Shown piece after piece: positions 1 to 9,400 of a DNA stretch of 18,596 nucleotides (the first letter of the stretch is position 1; every line of letters starts with the position of its first letter). Source of the stretch: Luminiphilus sp. Its GTDB lineage: Bacteria > Pseudomonadota > Gammaproteobacteria > Pseudomonadales > Halieaceae. The stretch is from the NCBI GenBank assembly GCA_029251065.1, contig JAQXEB010000078.1:1-18596 (forward strand). Reading direction: 5' to 3'. The position numbers were made by a program, and so were the translations under genes. The notes beneath the pieces were generated by a model. It was not told the DNA's origin. It saw only the letters and a program-made list of their open reading frames with translations, and searched no databases.

Positions 1-294
1 ATGGGCGTTGATAACTGCATTCACTATATTCATCGATTTAGAAAGGAATTTGCGGTCGATCAGAATTATCGCGATGCGATGTACCGGAGTCATGCCAGTA
101 TCGGCCGAGCCATGTACTACACGACATTGACCGTAGTCGTGGGGTTTTCAATGCTAACTTTGTCAAACTTCACCCCCAGTATCTACTTTGGTGTGCTCAC
201 CGTGATGGCAATGTTGGCCGCGGTTATGGGCGCCCTTCTGCTCCTGCCCAAACTTATTATCACCTTTAAGCCCTTGGGTCCCGGAGCGGCTTAG
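1..294 (+). CDS. RND/MMPL-family exporter, C-terminal end (5' truncated by window)
   Basis: This is the final ~97 residues of an inner-membrane permease of the RND/MMPL superfamily (proton-driven export of lipids or hydrophobic compounds). The fragment opens with GVDNCIHYIHRFRKE, the conserved 'GVDxxIHxxxRFRxE' stretch after a transmembrane helix in the C-terminal MMPL domain. A linker follows, then two hydrophobic segments (about residues 39-57 and 61-84) ending in LLLLPKLI, the usual last helix of this family. The frame is open at base 1, and the ATG there encodes an internal methionine of the motif, so the gene certainly starts outside the window. The stop TAG (292-294) shares its last base with the GTG start of the next gene, which suggests translational coupling. 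The substrate cannot be told from this piece. Confidence 0.85.
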   Translation: MGVDNCIHYIHRFRKEFAVDQNYRDAMYRSHASIGRAMYYTTLTVVVGFSMLTLSNFTPSIYFGVLTVMAMLAAVMGALLLLPKLIITFKPLGPGAA

Positions 295-566
295 TGGAAT
301 GTAGGGCGGGGTGTGGTGCCTGCTGTATTGTGCCCGCTATTCACACGCCGTTTTTGGGTATGCCGAACGGTAAACGCAAGGGCGAACGCTGTGTGCACCT
401 TGGTGCGCAGGGTTTATGCGCACTATTTGGTGATCCGCGTCGGCCCGCATGTTGCAGTCAATTTCAGGCTGAACCTGCGTTTTGCGGGAGTTCGCGTGAA
501 GAAGCGCTACTGTTATTGGCCGATCTCGAATTGCTGAGTGACCCTGAAGGAGAGTCCCGTGACTGA
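294..566 (+). CDS. YkgJ-family cysteine cluster protein
   Basis: A 90-residue cysteine-rich protein. Cysteines occur as CRAGCGACC near the N-terminus (residues 3-11), then single cysteines near residues 33 and 42, a CC pair in PACCSQF (residues 53-54) and a last one before GSSREE. This CxxxCxxCC-(n)-C-(n)-C-(n)-CC/C layout is typical of the YkgJ / zinc- or iron-chelating cluster family, whose biochemical role is poorly defined. Its GTG start overlaps the stop of the exporter gene by one base, and its stop overlaps the start of the Lon-domain gene by eight bases. The three genes are therefore probably one operon. The start is fixed by the overlap, since little coding sequence exists upstream in this frame. 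The family call is good; the function is unknown. Confidence 0.82.
   Translation: MECRAGCGACCIVPAIHTPFLGMPNGKRKGERCVHLGAQGLCALFGDPRRPACCSQFQAEPAFCGSSREEALLLLADLELLSDPEGESRD
547..552 (+). promoter_or_regulatory. Ribosome binding site deciding the start of the Lon-domain gene
   Basis: AAGGAG lies six bases before the GTG at 559-561. A further upstream in-frame GTG (538) has no comparable site and would add seven residues that do not fit the family's N-terminus (DIPLFPLGTVLLP), so the start at 559 is preferred. Confidence 0.75.
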
Positions 567-1149
567 TATTCCGCTTTTTCCCCTGGGTACGGTGCTCTTG
601 CCAAGAGGGCGTTTACCCCTGCAGATCTTTGAGCGCCGGTACATTGATATGATTTCCGCGTGCATGCGCGAGGGTTCCCCGTTCGGGGTGATTTGGATCA
701 GACGCGGCTCGGAGGTCGCGGAGGCGTCGGTGACCAACTTAGACCTAGGCGACTACGGTACTCTGGCCAATATCGTTGACTGGGATCAGTTACCCAACGG
801 TCTTTTGGGAATTACGATCGAGGGGGGGCAGCGATTCCATGTTGACGATGTCTGGCGAGAATCCTCGGGTTTGAATCGGGCCCGCGTCGACGTTGAACCC
901 TGGCCTGAACCCGTCGTGGTTCCACAGGAGGGCGTTTCAATGATCGATGTACTGGCTGGCTTGCAGCGTCACCCGGAGGTCAAGCGGCTTGGATTATCAC
1001 TCGATACGGGAAATGCGTGGGAGGTCTGTCATGTATTAACCCAGTTGCTTCCCATTGAGAATTCGGTGAAGTACGAACTGCTTGGGCTGACCGACATTAC
1101 ACGGTACATCGATCAGCTCGATGTACTGTTGAGCGAAATGTCGGGCTGA
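559..1149 (+). CDS. Stand-alone Lon substrate-binding (LON N-terminal) domain protein
   Basis: A 196-residue protein made only of the Lon N-terminal domain. It opens with IPLFPLGTVLLPRGRLPLQIFERRYIDM, which matches the hallmark 'lPLFPLx-vLfPg-xLpLxIFExRY' of the family, and continues with FGVIWIRRGSE and a TLANIVDW core. There is no AAA+ ATPase or Ser-Lys protease domain. Such single-domain proteins are common in proteobacteria and are presumed to bind unfolded protein or act as adaptors, but their role is not established. The helical C-terminal part (about residues 120-195) carries the usual LxxLLPI and YELL elements. The GTG start is chosen because of the AAGGAG site six bases upstream. The gene overlaps the YkgJ-type gene by eight bases and ends one base from the convergent RNase T gene. 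Confidence 0.87.
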   Translation: MTDIPLFPLGTVLLPRGRLPLQIFERRYIDMISACMREGSPFGVIWIRRGSEVAEASVTNLDLGDYGTLANIVDWDQLPNGLLGITIEGGQRFHVDDVWRESSGLNRARVDVEPWPEPVVVPQEGVSMIDVLAGLQRHPEVKRLGLSLDTGNAWEVCHVLTQLLPIENSVKYELLGLTDITRYIDQLDVLLSEMSG

Positions 1150-1150
1150 T

Positions 1151-1804
1151 CTATTCCGACCCGACCTGATCTATCTGGGGCCAGGTCCAGCCACCAAGAT
1201 CCTGCCAACGATTGACGATCCCGGCAAATAACTCGGCCGTTTTATGCGCGTCATAGTCCGCGGAATGAGCTTCGCTGTTGCTAAATTCGATGCCGGCGCG
1301 CTTGCAGGCTTTCGCTAAAACCGTGTGCCCATAGGCAAGTCCTGCCAATGTTGACGTGTCAAAGTGCGAAAACGGATGAAAGGGATTTCGCTTTACTTCA
1401 CAGCGATCGGCGGCTGCGTTGAGAAAGCCTGCATCAAAGTGTGCGTTGTGGCCCACTAAAATAGCGCGGTTGCAGCCCATGTCCCTGACGGCACGCCGAA
1501 CTTCAGCAAAGATATCGCCCAAGGCAATTTCTTCGGGAACGGCCTCTCGCAACGGGTTTTCAGGGTCTATTCCAGTGAATTCAAGCGCTGCAGGCTCAAG
1601 GTTCGCGCCTTCGAAAGGGTCTACATTGCGCGCAAGCGTCTGGCCAACCGTGAGGCGACCGTCGGCATCGATGTCAAAAAATGTGGCTGCAATCTCAAGG
1701 ATCGCATCGGTAGTAGAATTAAAGCCGCCCGTTTCTAAGTCGACCACCACGGGAAGGAATCCACGAAACCGATTTTTCATCAACTTGTCCATGGGGTCAC
1801 TCAT
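1151..1804 (-). CDS. rnt: Ribonuclease T
   Basis: A 217-residue DEDDh 3'-5' exoribonuclease, the size of E. coli RNase T, which trims the 3' ends of tRNAs and other stable RNAs and takes part in end turnover. The protein tracks RNase T closely: RFRGFLPVVVDLETGGFN, then EIAATFFDID, GCNRAILVGHNAHFD, KRNPFHPFSHFDT and EAHSADYDAHKTAELF. Catalytic residues are visible as D22 and E24 (VDLET), D124 (HNAHFD), H180 and D185. The open frame extends 63 codons further upstream, but that stretch is antisense-like pyrC sequence in another frame; the real start is the ATG at 1802-1804. That ATG overlaps the pyrC stop as ATGA, so rnt is read as the second gene of a pyrC-rnt operon by coupling. Convergent with the Lon-domain gene. 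Confidence 0.95.
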   Translation of the reverse strand: MSDPMDKLMKNRFRGFLPVVVDLETGGFNSTTDAILEIAATFFDIDADGRLTVGQTLARNVDPFEGANLEPAALEFTGIDPENPLREAVPEEIALGDIFAEVRRAVRDMGCNRAILVGHNAHFDAGFLNAAADRCEVKRNPFHPFSHFDTSTLAGLAYGHTVLAKACKRAGIEFSNSEAHSADYDAHKTAELFAGIVNRWQDLGGWTWPQIDQVGSE

Positions 1805-2841
1805 CGGGACGGTTCCATTCGCCAGGGCAGTAACTCGCCGGCTCTCAGGGGGGTGACGGTACTCGCACCAAAGGTCAAGCTGTCGGGTGCGCGCGTTGCC
1901 TCCTTTACCAGATCGACCGTGTCGGTGTTTCTGGGTCTGCGGTAAAAATCTGCGCCGAAGTGGCTGGTAAATCCCTCGAGTCGATCCAAGCACCCCTCTT
2001 CTTCAAACACCTCTGCATACAAAGGGATTGCGGCGTGAGCACTGTAGCAGCCGGCACAACCACAGGCAGACTCTTTTGTCTCAACCGTGTGCGGTGCGGA
2101 ATCGGTACCTATAAAAAATCGGGGATTACCTGAGGTCGCCGCGGCGCGCAGTGATTCTTTATGGCTTCTACGCTTGAGCACCGGCAAACAAAAAAGGTGG
2201 GGGCGTATCCCTCCGACCAGCATATCGTTGCGGTCAAACAGTAAGTGCTGCGGTGTGATGGTGGCGGCGACGCCCTGTCTCGCCTCACTGACAAAGGCGA
2301 CCGAGTCTTGTGTTGTGATGTGCTCCAAAATAACCCGTAGTTCTGAAAATTCGTCGGTCAGTGGCCCGAGCGTGCGCTCAATGAACTTGGCTTCTCGATC
2401 GAAGATATCGACCTCTGGATCTGTCACTTCACCGTGGATGAGTAACGGGACATCGTATTCTTGCATGGCGGCCAAGGTGGGTTTGAGCGACTCAAGTCCT
2501 GTCACGCCCGCTGCAGAGTTGGTGGTTGCGCCTGCAGGGTAAAGCTTGACACCGCAGACCAAGGGAGACGCCGCCGCCTCGCGAATATCCTGCGGGGTGG
2601 TGTTGTCGGTCAAGTACAGCGTCATGAGGGGCTCAAAGTCAGGCGCGTTACTCAGGGCCGACAAAATTCGGCTGTGGTAAGCAGTGGCATCAGTCACTGT
2701 GAGGACGGGCGGACTCAGGTTGGGCATGATCACGGCGCGATTAGCCCAGGCGGCGACGTCGTTGACTGTGCGGTCCAGCATATCGCCGTCGCGTAAATGA
2801 ATGTGCCAATCATCGGGCTTTGTGATGGTTATTCGAGACAT
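1801..2841 (-). CDS. pyrC: Dihydroorotase, class II
   Basis: A 346-residue cytosolic zinc amidohydrolase that interconverts N-carbamoyl-aspartate and dihydroorotate, the third step of de novo pyrimidine synthesis. It is nearly the same length as the E. coli enzyme (348). All metal ligands are in place with a constant offset of -3 from E. coli: H13 and H15 (WHIHLRDGD), the carboxylated lysine K99 (CGVKLYPAG), H136 (LLIHGEVT), H174 (ILEHITT) and D247 (FIGTDSAPH). The substrate-recognition region ending in the GTDSAPHTVETK stretch is intact. The ATG at 2839-2841 has only a weak purine run upstream. The gene is divergent from argG across about 100 bases and overlaps rnt by four bases. Confidence 0.97.
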   Translation of the reverse strand: MSRITITKPDDWHIHLRDGDMLDRTVNDVAAWANRAVIMPNLSPPVLTVTDATAYHSRILSALSNAPDFEPLMTLYLTDNTTPQDIREAAASPLVCGVKLYPAGATTNSAAGVTGLESLKPTLAAMQEYDVPLLIHGEVTDPEVDIFDREAKFIERTLGPLTDEFSELRVILEHITTQDSVAFVSEARQGVAATITPQHLLFDRNDMLVGGIRPHLFCLPVLKRRSHKESLRAAATSGNPRFFIGTDSAPHTVETKESACGCAGCYSAHAAIPLYAEVFEEEGCLDRLEGFTSHFGADFYRRPRNTDTVDLVKEATRAPDSLTFGASTVTPLRAGELLPWRMEPSR

Positions 2842-2943
2842 TTTCCAACTCTTTGCACCTTGAGGGCCCTAGTTTAGCAGTGATCGGCTGTCCAACGGGG
2901 CTTGCCGCGCGTAAACTTCACGACCTAACTACAGGAGCGGTAA

Positions 2944-4170
2944 ATGAGCAGTGTGAACAAGGTTGTCCTCGCCTATTCGGGCGGTTTGGATACGTCGGTT
3001 ATTGTCAGATGGCTACAAGACACTTATGCGTGTGAGGTGGTCACCTTCACTGCCGATATAGGGCAAGGTGAAGAGGTAGAACCGGCACGTGCAAAAGCCG
3101 AGGCGCTTGGTGTTAAGGAAATATACATTGATGACCTGCGTGAGGAGTTCGTTGCCGATTACGTCTTCCCTATGTTCCGGGCCAATACCATTTACGAGGG
3201 TGAGTACTTACTGGGTACCTCGATAGCACGCCCGCTTATTGCAAAGCGATTGGTTGAAATTGCGAGTGAGACGGGGGCCGATGCGATTTCACACGGCGCG
3301 ACGGGCAAAGGCAATGATCAGATCCGATTTGAGCTTGGGGCCTACGCATTGAAGCCCGGCATTCAAGTGATCGCACCCTGGCGTGAGTGGGACTTGAGCT
3401 CTCGTGAGTCACTCATGGCCTACTGCGCGGAGCGCTCGATCCCTGTTGATTTCTCAAACGCGAAAAAGAAGTCTCCGTATTCCATGGACGCCAATCTGTT
3501 GCATATTTCCTACGAGGGCGATGTCCTGGAGGACCCTTGGTGTCCACCCGAGGAGTCAATGTGGCGATGGTCGGTGTCCCCTGAGGCTGCCCCTGATGCG
3601 GGGCTTGAACTGACGCTCACGTTCGAGTGCGGCGATGTTGTTGCAATTGATGGTGTACGCCTGTCGCCTGCAACTGTACTGGCGACGCTCAACCGGATGG
3701 GTGGCGAACACGGTGTGGGGCGCTTAGATATTGTTGAAAATCGTTATGTCGGTATGAAGTCGCGAGGCTGCTACGAAACGCCGGGGGGAACCATCTTGCT
3801 TCGGGCGCATCGGGCAATTGAGTCATTGACGCTCGACCGAGAAGTAGCGCATCTCAAGGATGAGCTCATGCCACGTTACGCGAAAATGATTTATAACGGG
3901 TACTGGTGGGCGCCTGAACGGATCATGCTCCAGACGGCCATTGATGAAACACAGCGCGTTGTTAATGGTGACGTGCGAATGCGACTGTACAAGGGGAACG
4001 TCACGGTCACCGGGCGGCGCTCCGCGGACTCACTGTTTGACGACGCTATTGCAACGTTTGAAGATGATGCTGGGAAATACGATCAAGGTGATGCAGAGGG
4101 CTTTATAAAGCTCAATGCGCTGCGGTTGCGTATTGCCGCTGAGAAAGGTCGCTCCATACTGGGCGACTGA
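2944..4170 (+). CDS. argG: Argininosuccinate synthase
   Basis: A 408-residue cytosolic ligase joining citrulline and aspartate with ATP (to AMP and PPi) in arginine synthesis. It has the PP-motif nucleotide-binding loop AYSGGLDTS at residues 10-18, the citrulline/aspartate-site segment GATGKGNDQIRFE, the SPYSMDANLLHISYEGDVLEDPW region and KSRGCYETPGG. At ~400 residues it is the common bacterial type, not the longer (~447) divergent E. coli type. The ATG is preceded by AGGAG six bases upstream. The 102-base gap to divergent pyrC must hold both promoters; I saw no convincing ARG box (paired TGAAT-like arms) in it. The downstream monooxygenase gene follows after 38 bases without a terminator, so co-transcription is possible. 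Confidence 0.97.
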   Translation: MSSVNKVVLAYSGGLDTSVIVRWLQDTYACEVVTFTADIGQGEEVEPARAKAEALGVKEIYIDDLREEFVADYVFPMFRANTIYEGEYLLGTSIARPLIAKRLVEIASETGADAISHGATGKGNDQIRFELGAYALKPGIQVIAPWREWDLSSRESLMAYCAERSIPVDFSNAKKKSPYSMDANLLHISYEGDVLEDPWCPPEESMWRWSVSPEAAPDAGLELTLTFECGDVVAIDGVRLSPATVLATLNRMGGEHGVGRLDIVENRYVGMKSRGCYETPGGTILLRAHRAIESLTLDREVAHLKDELMPRYAKMIYNGYWWAPERIMLQTAIDETQRVVNGDVRMRLYKGNVTVTGRRSADSLFDDAIATFEDDAGKYDQGDAEGFIKLNALRLRIAAEKGRSILGD

Positions 4171-4208
4171 CGCTGCGTGCTTTGGCACCGAAAAAATAGG
4201 TTACGACC

Positions 4209-5723
4209 ATGAGCAATAACACTCCAAACTCTGCGCTGCACACCGATGTAATGATTGTAGGTGCGGGGCTCTCCGGTGTCGGCGCGGCGGTGCATCTACA
4301 GACAAAATGCCCAGGTCGCGATTACATGCTTTTAGAGCGTCGCGACGCCATTGGTGGGACTTGGGATCTCTTTAAATACCCGGGCATTCGCTCCGACTCT
4401 GACATGCACACGCTGGGCTATAACTTTAAGCCATGGCGGGCGAAGAAAGCGATTGCCGATGGGCCTGCAATTTGGGACTACGTCAACGAGACGGCTGATG
4501 AGTATGGGATTCGTGAAAAGACGCAGTTTGGTCACAAACTGATCGATGCGGCTTGGTCTTCTGAGTCGGCCACGTGGTTGTTGACAGTAGAGACCAGTGA
4601 GGAGACACGGTATTTCAGCTGTAATTTTTTGTTGATGTGTGCCGGGTATTACAATTATGACGCGGGGCATCAACCTGACTTTGACGGTCGGGAGAGTTTC
4701 GAAGGACAGTGGATCCACCCTCAATTCTGGCCGGACGATCTCGACTACGCCGGAAAGAAAGTGGTCGTGATCGGTTCGGGTGCCACTGCCATGACCTTGG
4801 TGCCCAATATGGCACTGAAGGCCGATAAGGTCACCATGGTGCAGCGGTCGCCCACATATGTTGTCTCTAGACCCTCCGTTGATGCGTTTGCAAACTTCTT
4901 ACGACACGTGCTGCCGGCGAGTTGGGCATACAGCCTCGTGCGCTTTAAAAATACATTTTGGCAACAATTGATCTACAACCAAACACGCACGAATCCTGAT
5001 CGCGTCGCCGAAAATCTTTTGGGAGAGGTCGAGAAAGCGGTAGGGGACGTGGTCGATGTCAAAAAGCATTTCACACCGACCTACAACCCGTGGGATCAGC
5101 GGTTGTGCCTGGTGCCCGACGACGATTTGTTCACCGCACTGCGCTCGGGAAAGGCCGAGGTGGTGACAGACACGGTCTCACACATTGATGCGACGGGATT
5201 AGTCACGGGTTCTGGCGAGCGCATTGAGGCCGATATTATCGTTTCTGCGACGGGGATCGAGCTGCTCAATTTAGGGGGCGCTGAGTTTACTGTCGACAGC
5301 AAGCCTGTGAATTTTGCCGACGAGTGGACCTATAAAGGTGTGATGTGTTCAAACATCCCCAACATGGTGCAAACGTTTGGATACATCAACGCATCGTGGA
5401 CACTGCGCGCTGACTTAACGGCGGAGTGGGTGTGTCGCGTGCTGAATCACATGGAGGAGTTCGGTTACGATCAGGCGACGCCTCGCATTCCCGACTTGCT
5501 GGCAAAAACCATGGAGAAACGCTTTTGGATCCATGATTTTTCAGCGGGGTATATGCAGCGAATGATGCCGAAGCTTCCCAGGCAGGGGACTCAGATGCCG
5601 TGGGTGAATCCGCAGAACTTCCGGAAGGATAAAAAGATGTTTCGGGACGGCGCAGTAGCCGATGGCGCGCTCATCTTTACTGAGCGAAATGCCGAGGCAG
5701 AGTCGTTCAAGCAAGCCAGCTGA
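4209..5723 (+). CDS. EthA-like Baeyer-Villiger flavin monooxygenase
   Basis: A 504-residue FAD/NADPH class B monooxygenase that inserts oxygen next to a carbonyl, or oxidises sulfur or nitrogen. Two Rossmann fingerprints are seen: GAGLSG (residues 18-23) for FAD and GSGATA (189-194) for NADPH. Between them lie both Baeyer-Villiger signatures. GGTWDLFKYPGIRSD (about 49-63) fits [AG]GxWxxxx[FY]P[GM]xxxD, and FEGQWIHPQFWP (164-175) fits FxGxxxHxxxW[PD]. Much of the chain (KYPGIRSDSDMHTLG, CAGYYNYD, NPWDQRLCLVP, INASWTLRADL) reads like mycobacterial EthA, the thioamide-activating monooxygenase. The physiological substrate is unknown. It follows argG in the same direction and is followed after five bases by a CPXCG protein gene. 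The ribosome site before the ATG is weak (AGG only). The enzyme class is firm; the substrate is open. Confidence 0.92.
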   Translation: MSNNTPNSALHTDVMIVGAGLSGVGAAVHLQTKCPGRDYMLLERRDAIGGTWDLFKYPGIRSDSDMHTLGYNFKPWRAKKAIADGPAIWDYVNETADEYGIREKTQFGHKLIDAAWSSESATWLLTVETSEETRYFSCNFLLMCAGYYNYDAGHQPDFDGRESFEGQWIHPQFWPDDLDYAGKKVVVIGSGATAMTLVPNMALKADKVTMVQRSPTYVVSRPSVDAFANFLRHVLPASWAYSLVRFKNTFWQQLIYNQTRTNPDRVAENLLGEVEKAVGDVVDVKKHFTPTYNPWDQRLCLVPDDDLFTALRSGKAEVVTDTVSHIDATGLVTGSGERIEADIIVSATGIELLNLGGAEFTVDSKPVNFADEWTYKGVMCSNIPNMVQTFGYINASWTLRADLTAEWVCRVLNHMEEFGYDQATPRIPDLLAKTMEKRFWIHDFSAGYMQRMMPKLPRQGTQMPWVNPQNFRKDKKMFRDGAVADGALIFTERNAEAESFKQAS

Positions 5724-5728
5724 TTGAC

Positions 5729-5923
5729 ATGAATAGAGGGCTTGAAGAGTCGTGGATAGACTGCCCCTATTGTTGGGAGTCTATTTGCGTCTTGCTCAAT
5801 CCTGAGGACCTCGGCGAAAACTATATTGAAGACTGTCAGGTCTGCTGCCAACCGATTGAATTTTTCATTACACAAGACGGATCGGGTGAGTTAAAGGCGG
5901 TAGTCTCCGCTGATTCAGAATAA
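5729..5923 (+). CDS. CPXCG-motif cysteine-rich small protein
   Basis: A 64-residue acidic protein with two cysteine pairs, CPYC (residues 12-15) and CQVCCQP (about 36-42), spaced as in a small zinc ribbon. This matches the 'CPXCG motif-containing cysteine-rich protein' family found widely in gammaproteobacteria, whose function is unknown. The second pair is followed by PIEFFI, as is usual for the family. The first motif here reads CPYCW, lacking the glycine that names the family. The ATG lies five bases after the monooxygenase stop, so expression from the same transcript is likely. No strong Shine-Dalgarno is visible. Both conserved cysteine pairs and the short length argue that it is real. 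Confidence 0.8.
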   Translation: MNRGLEESWIDCPYCWESICVLLNPEDLGENYIEDCQVCCQPIEFFITQDGSGELKAVVSADSE

Positions 5924-6013
5924 GCCTGTGTCGTGTGCAGTATCGTCTTTGGGGTGGAGCTGAGTCATCAGGCACGTTTCTTCTAGGCCAACACTCTTCG
6001 GGAGTCGTTTTTT

Positions 6014-6469
6014 ATGAGGTATGTTTCGAGATGCGGTGTGGGTGCCGCGATAGTGTTGATGCTGCTCGCTGCCCGTGTAATGAGTGGAGAGCTTGTTGTG
6101 TCTGAGCGAGCAATTGAGACCACTGTTTTGGCGCAGTCGACCCAGGATTGGGGTGGGTCGCCGTTAGCTGAATATGCACAGGGCCAGCCGGAGGTCACTG
6201 TGGCGCGAGTCACGATCCCTGTGGGTATGGCGCTCCCGTTACACGAGCACCCGTTCATGACAGCAGGCGTCGTATTACAGGGTGTTATTGAAGTGCGGAC
6301 CGATTCGGGTAAGACGCACATTGCGCGAGCCGGCGAGGCTGTTATTGAGCTCATTGATCAGCCGCACGGTGGTGCCAATATTGGTGACACCGACGCCGTT
6401 ATTTTGGTGGTTTATGCGGGGATCAAAGACCAGGCGTTTACGGTCCCTGTTCGACATGGCGATATCTGA
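6014..6469 (+). CDS. Exported cupin-domain protein
   Basis: A 151-residue protein with a hydrophobic N-terminal segment (about residues 9-21) after two arginines, consistent with a signal peptide or anchor, followed by one cupin barrel. The first cupin motif is visible in PLHEHPFMTAGVVLQGVIEV (two histidines plus a later glutamate-like position), and the second in IELIDQPHGGANIGDT with its metal-ligand histidine. Cupins of this type bind a divalent metal; the reaction here is unknown. GGGAG lies nine bases before the ATG. The gene is separated from the CPXCG gene by 90 bases and converges on dnaE2, ending eight bases from its stop, so the two transcripts probably overlap at their 3' ends. Confidence 0.78.
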   Translation: MRYVSRCGVGAAIVLMLLAARVMSGELVVSERAIETTVLAQSTQDWGGSPLAEYAQGQPEVTVARVTIPVGMALPLHEHPFMTAGVVLQGVIEVRTDSGKTHIARAGEAVIELIDQPHGGANIGDTDAVILVVYAGIKDQAFTVPVRHGDI

Positions 6470-6477
6470 CACCTTAC

Positions 6478-9400
6478 TTAATGGAAGTCTCGAGACTTAA
6501 CGGCCAGGTCGCTGAGGGCATGGCTGTGGTCATAAAGACCGCTTGCGATAACATGAGTGACTCCGTCTCTCGATTCGACGGTCCCTTTGATGAGCAGCAG
6601 TTGGGCGGTCATTAAAGCCGCTTTGAACTGTTCTTGAACGCGGGGCCAGACAATAACGTTGATATTGCCGGTCTCATCCTCGAGGGTCAGGAAAATTACG
6701 CCCGATGCGGTCCCAGGTCGCTGTCGACACGTTACGAGACCCGCTGTTCGAACAAAGCGTCGGTTTCCCATGGCAATGAGATCGGATTGACGACGACATT
6801 GATCAAACGGTGGCTGTGGACGTAGAAGGGCGAGCGGGTGTGCACGTAATGTGAGCCCCGTACTTTGGTAATCAAAAATAACATTCTCGGTTATGGACGG
6901 TGCTGTAATGGCGTCCATGTCATTCTCCTGCTGACGGTGCTCGTCAACTAATAATGGGCGAGTGTCTTTGAGTGCCATAATGGCCCAGTGGGTCTTATGA
7001 CGGTGCCCCGAAAGTGTCGCTAGTGCATCGGCGGCCGAAAGTGCTTCGAGATCTTTTTGGTTTATGTTGGTGCGTCGTCTGAGGTCAGCGACCGACTCAA
7101 AGAGGGCGCTGGTTCGTGCATCGATAATCTGGTCAGCGCCCGATTTACTAAGTCCTTTGACTAATCTTAGTCCCAGTTGTATCACTTCTTGTGTTCTTGC
7201 ATCAGCGGTGATCAATCGATGGTTCCAGTCGCTGTGATTGATGTCGATGGACAGTGATTTGACGCCGTGCCGATCGGCATCTTGGATGAGTTGTGATGGC
7301 GTATAAAAACCCATGGGTTGGCTGTTCAGTAAGCCCACATAAAATGCGCCGGGATGATGGCATTTTAGCCACGCCGAAACATAGGCCAGTAATGCGAAGC
7401 TGGCCGAATGAGACTCGGGGAAACCGTAGCCACCAAAGCCTTTGATTTGACTAAAAAGCTGATCGGCAAAGTCTGCGCTGTATCCCCGATGCAACATGCC
7501 ACTTTTTAGCTTGTTTTCGAATGTCAGAAGTTTGCTGTTTCGGCCCCAGTTCGTAATGGCACGTCTAAGGGAGTCTGCCTCTCCACCGCTGAAGCCGGCA
7601 GCAACCATGGCGAGTCGGATGACTTGCTCCTGAAAGATCGGGACACCTAATGTGCGTTCTAAAACAGATCGTATTGCTGGATCGGGATAGGTAATGGCCT
7701 CTAAACCTGCTCTACGTCGCAGGTAGGGGTGGACCATGTCACCTTGAATGGGCCCTGGTCGGACGATCGCAATCTCGATCACTAAATCATAAAAGCAGGT
7801 GGGCTTGAGTCTGGGGAGCATCGACATTTGCGCGCGTGACTCGATTTGAAAAACACCGAGTGAATCGCCGCTCTGCAGCATTCTGAAGGTGGCCTGGTCG
7901 TCTTTTGGAATGTCCTGAATCGACTGAATAGATGGGACCTGTCGCTGGACGAGAGCCAGTGTTTTTCGGATGGCTGAAAGCATTCCAAGCGCTAAAATAT
8001 CGACTTTGAGCAGACCGAGTGACTCGATGTCTTCTTTATCCCACTGAATAACCGTTCGGTCGGGCATGCTGGCATTTTCAATAGGGACAAGGTTGGAAAT
8101 AGGCCCGCGGCTGATAACAAAACCACCCACATGCTGTGACAGATGTCGTGGGAAGCCCAGTATTTGCTGTGTCATATTTAAGAAGAGCTCGGCTTGAACA
8201 CTACTGGACGGGATGCCTTGCGCTTCAAATTTTGCGGTGAGCTCGCGCTCGCGATTCCACCACGCCAAAGATTTTGCTAATTCCTCTACAAAGACGGTGT
8301 CCATTCCCAGCGCTTTCCCGACATCTCTTACGGCACTGCGGGAGCGGTAAGTGATGACCGTCGCCGCAAGTGCAGCCCGACGGCGGGAGTACTTCGCATA
8401 AATATACTGTATGACCTCTTCGCGTCGTTCATGTTCAAAATCGACGTCGATATCCGGAGGTTCATCGCGCTCGCGTGAGATAAATCGCTCAAAAAGCAGT
8501 GACACTTGTTCAGGAGAAACTTCGGTAATGTGTAAGCAGTAACACACCACTGAGTTTGCCGCTGAGCCGCGGCCTTGGCACAAAATATGCCGTTGTCGAG
8601 CAAAGTTAACGACATCGTACACAGTGAGAAAATAGTATTCGTAATCGAGCTCTGTGATGAGTTTGAGTTCTCGCTCGATGCGTTCTTGTATGCGCGGTGG
8701 GACACCTTTGGGCCATCGGCGGTGAGCACCCTCTGACACGCATTTTCGTAGGTAACTGTTGGCAGAGTGGCCGTTGGGTACTACTTCTTCAGGGTACTCG
8801 TATCGCAGTTCATCGAGGTTGAAGTGGCACTGTTGGGCCAGTCTTAAGGTCTCTCCGAGCAGTTCTTGTGGGTACAGTGGGGCCAGTTTGTCTAAACGTC
8901 TGAGGTGCTGCTGACCGTTACATACGCGGTGTTGACCGAGCTCTTGGACAGAGCGGTTGTAACGTATTGCTGAGAGGACGTCATGTAGCATTTTACGGCG
9001 TGCTGAGTGCATTTCGACGCTGCCACAGGCGAGCAGTGGTGCACTCATTTCTGATGCCAGTCTTTGTAAATCGACTAATCGGGCTAAGTCATCGTGACGT
9101 AGCAGTTGACTGACACCAATCCAGAATCGACCCGGTGAACGTCGTGCAAGTATTTTTGCGTGGTGGCACTCGCTTTCAATATCCATGGGTATCCAGATAA
9201 TGAAACAGCGTTTTAGATGGAAATAAACATCTCGAAGGTGGGTCATGTAATGGCCCTTCGCACTGCGTCGCCGTGATCGGCTGATCAAGCTAGAAAGTTC
9301 ACCGTATGCCGCCCTTGACGGTGCTAGGGCGACGATTTTTAACCCTTCGCTGACGGTAAATTCACTGCCAATAATGAGTTTGAAATTCAATTCCTTCGCT

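Noticed and set aside
1805..1993. N-terminal extension of RNase T
   Set aside because: It lies within pyrC in a shifted frame, is basic and low in similarity, and the ATGA overlap with pyrC gives the natural start at 1804.
2087..2542. Long plus-strand open frame opposite pyrC, and similar frames opposite dnaE2 and the carboxyltransferase
   Set aside because: They are shadows of strongly supported genes on the other strand, with no ribosome site or recognisable protein features.
2842..2943. ArgR operator between pyrC and argG
   Set aside because: No paired TGAAT / ATTCA-like arms at ARG-box spacing could be found by eye.
5992..6013. Possible terminator before the cupin gene (ACTC / GAGT stem followed by a T-run)
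   Set aside because: The stem is only four bases. The GGGAG in it is better explained as the ribosome binding site of the cupin gene starting at 6014.
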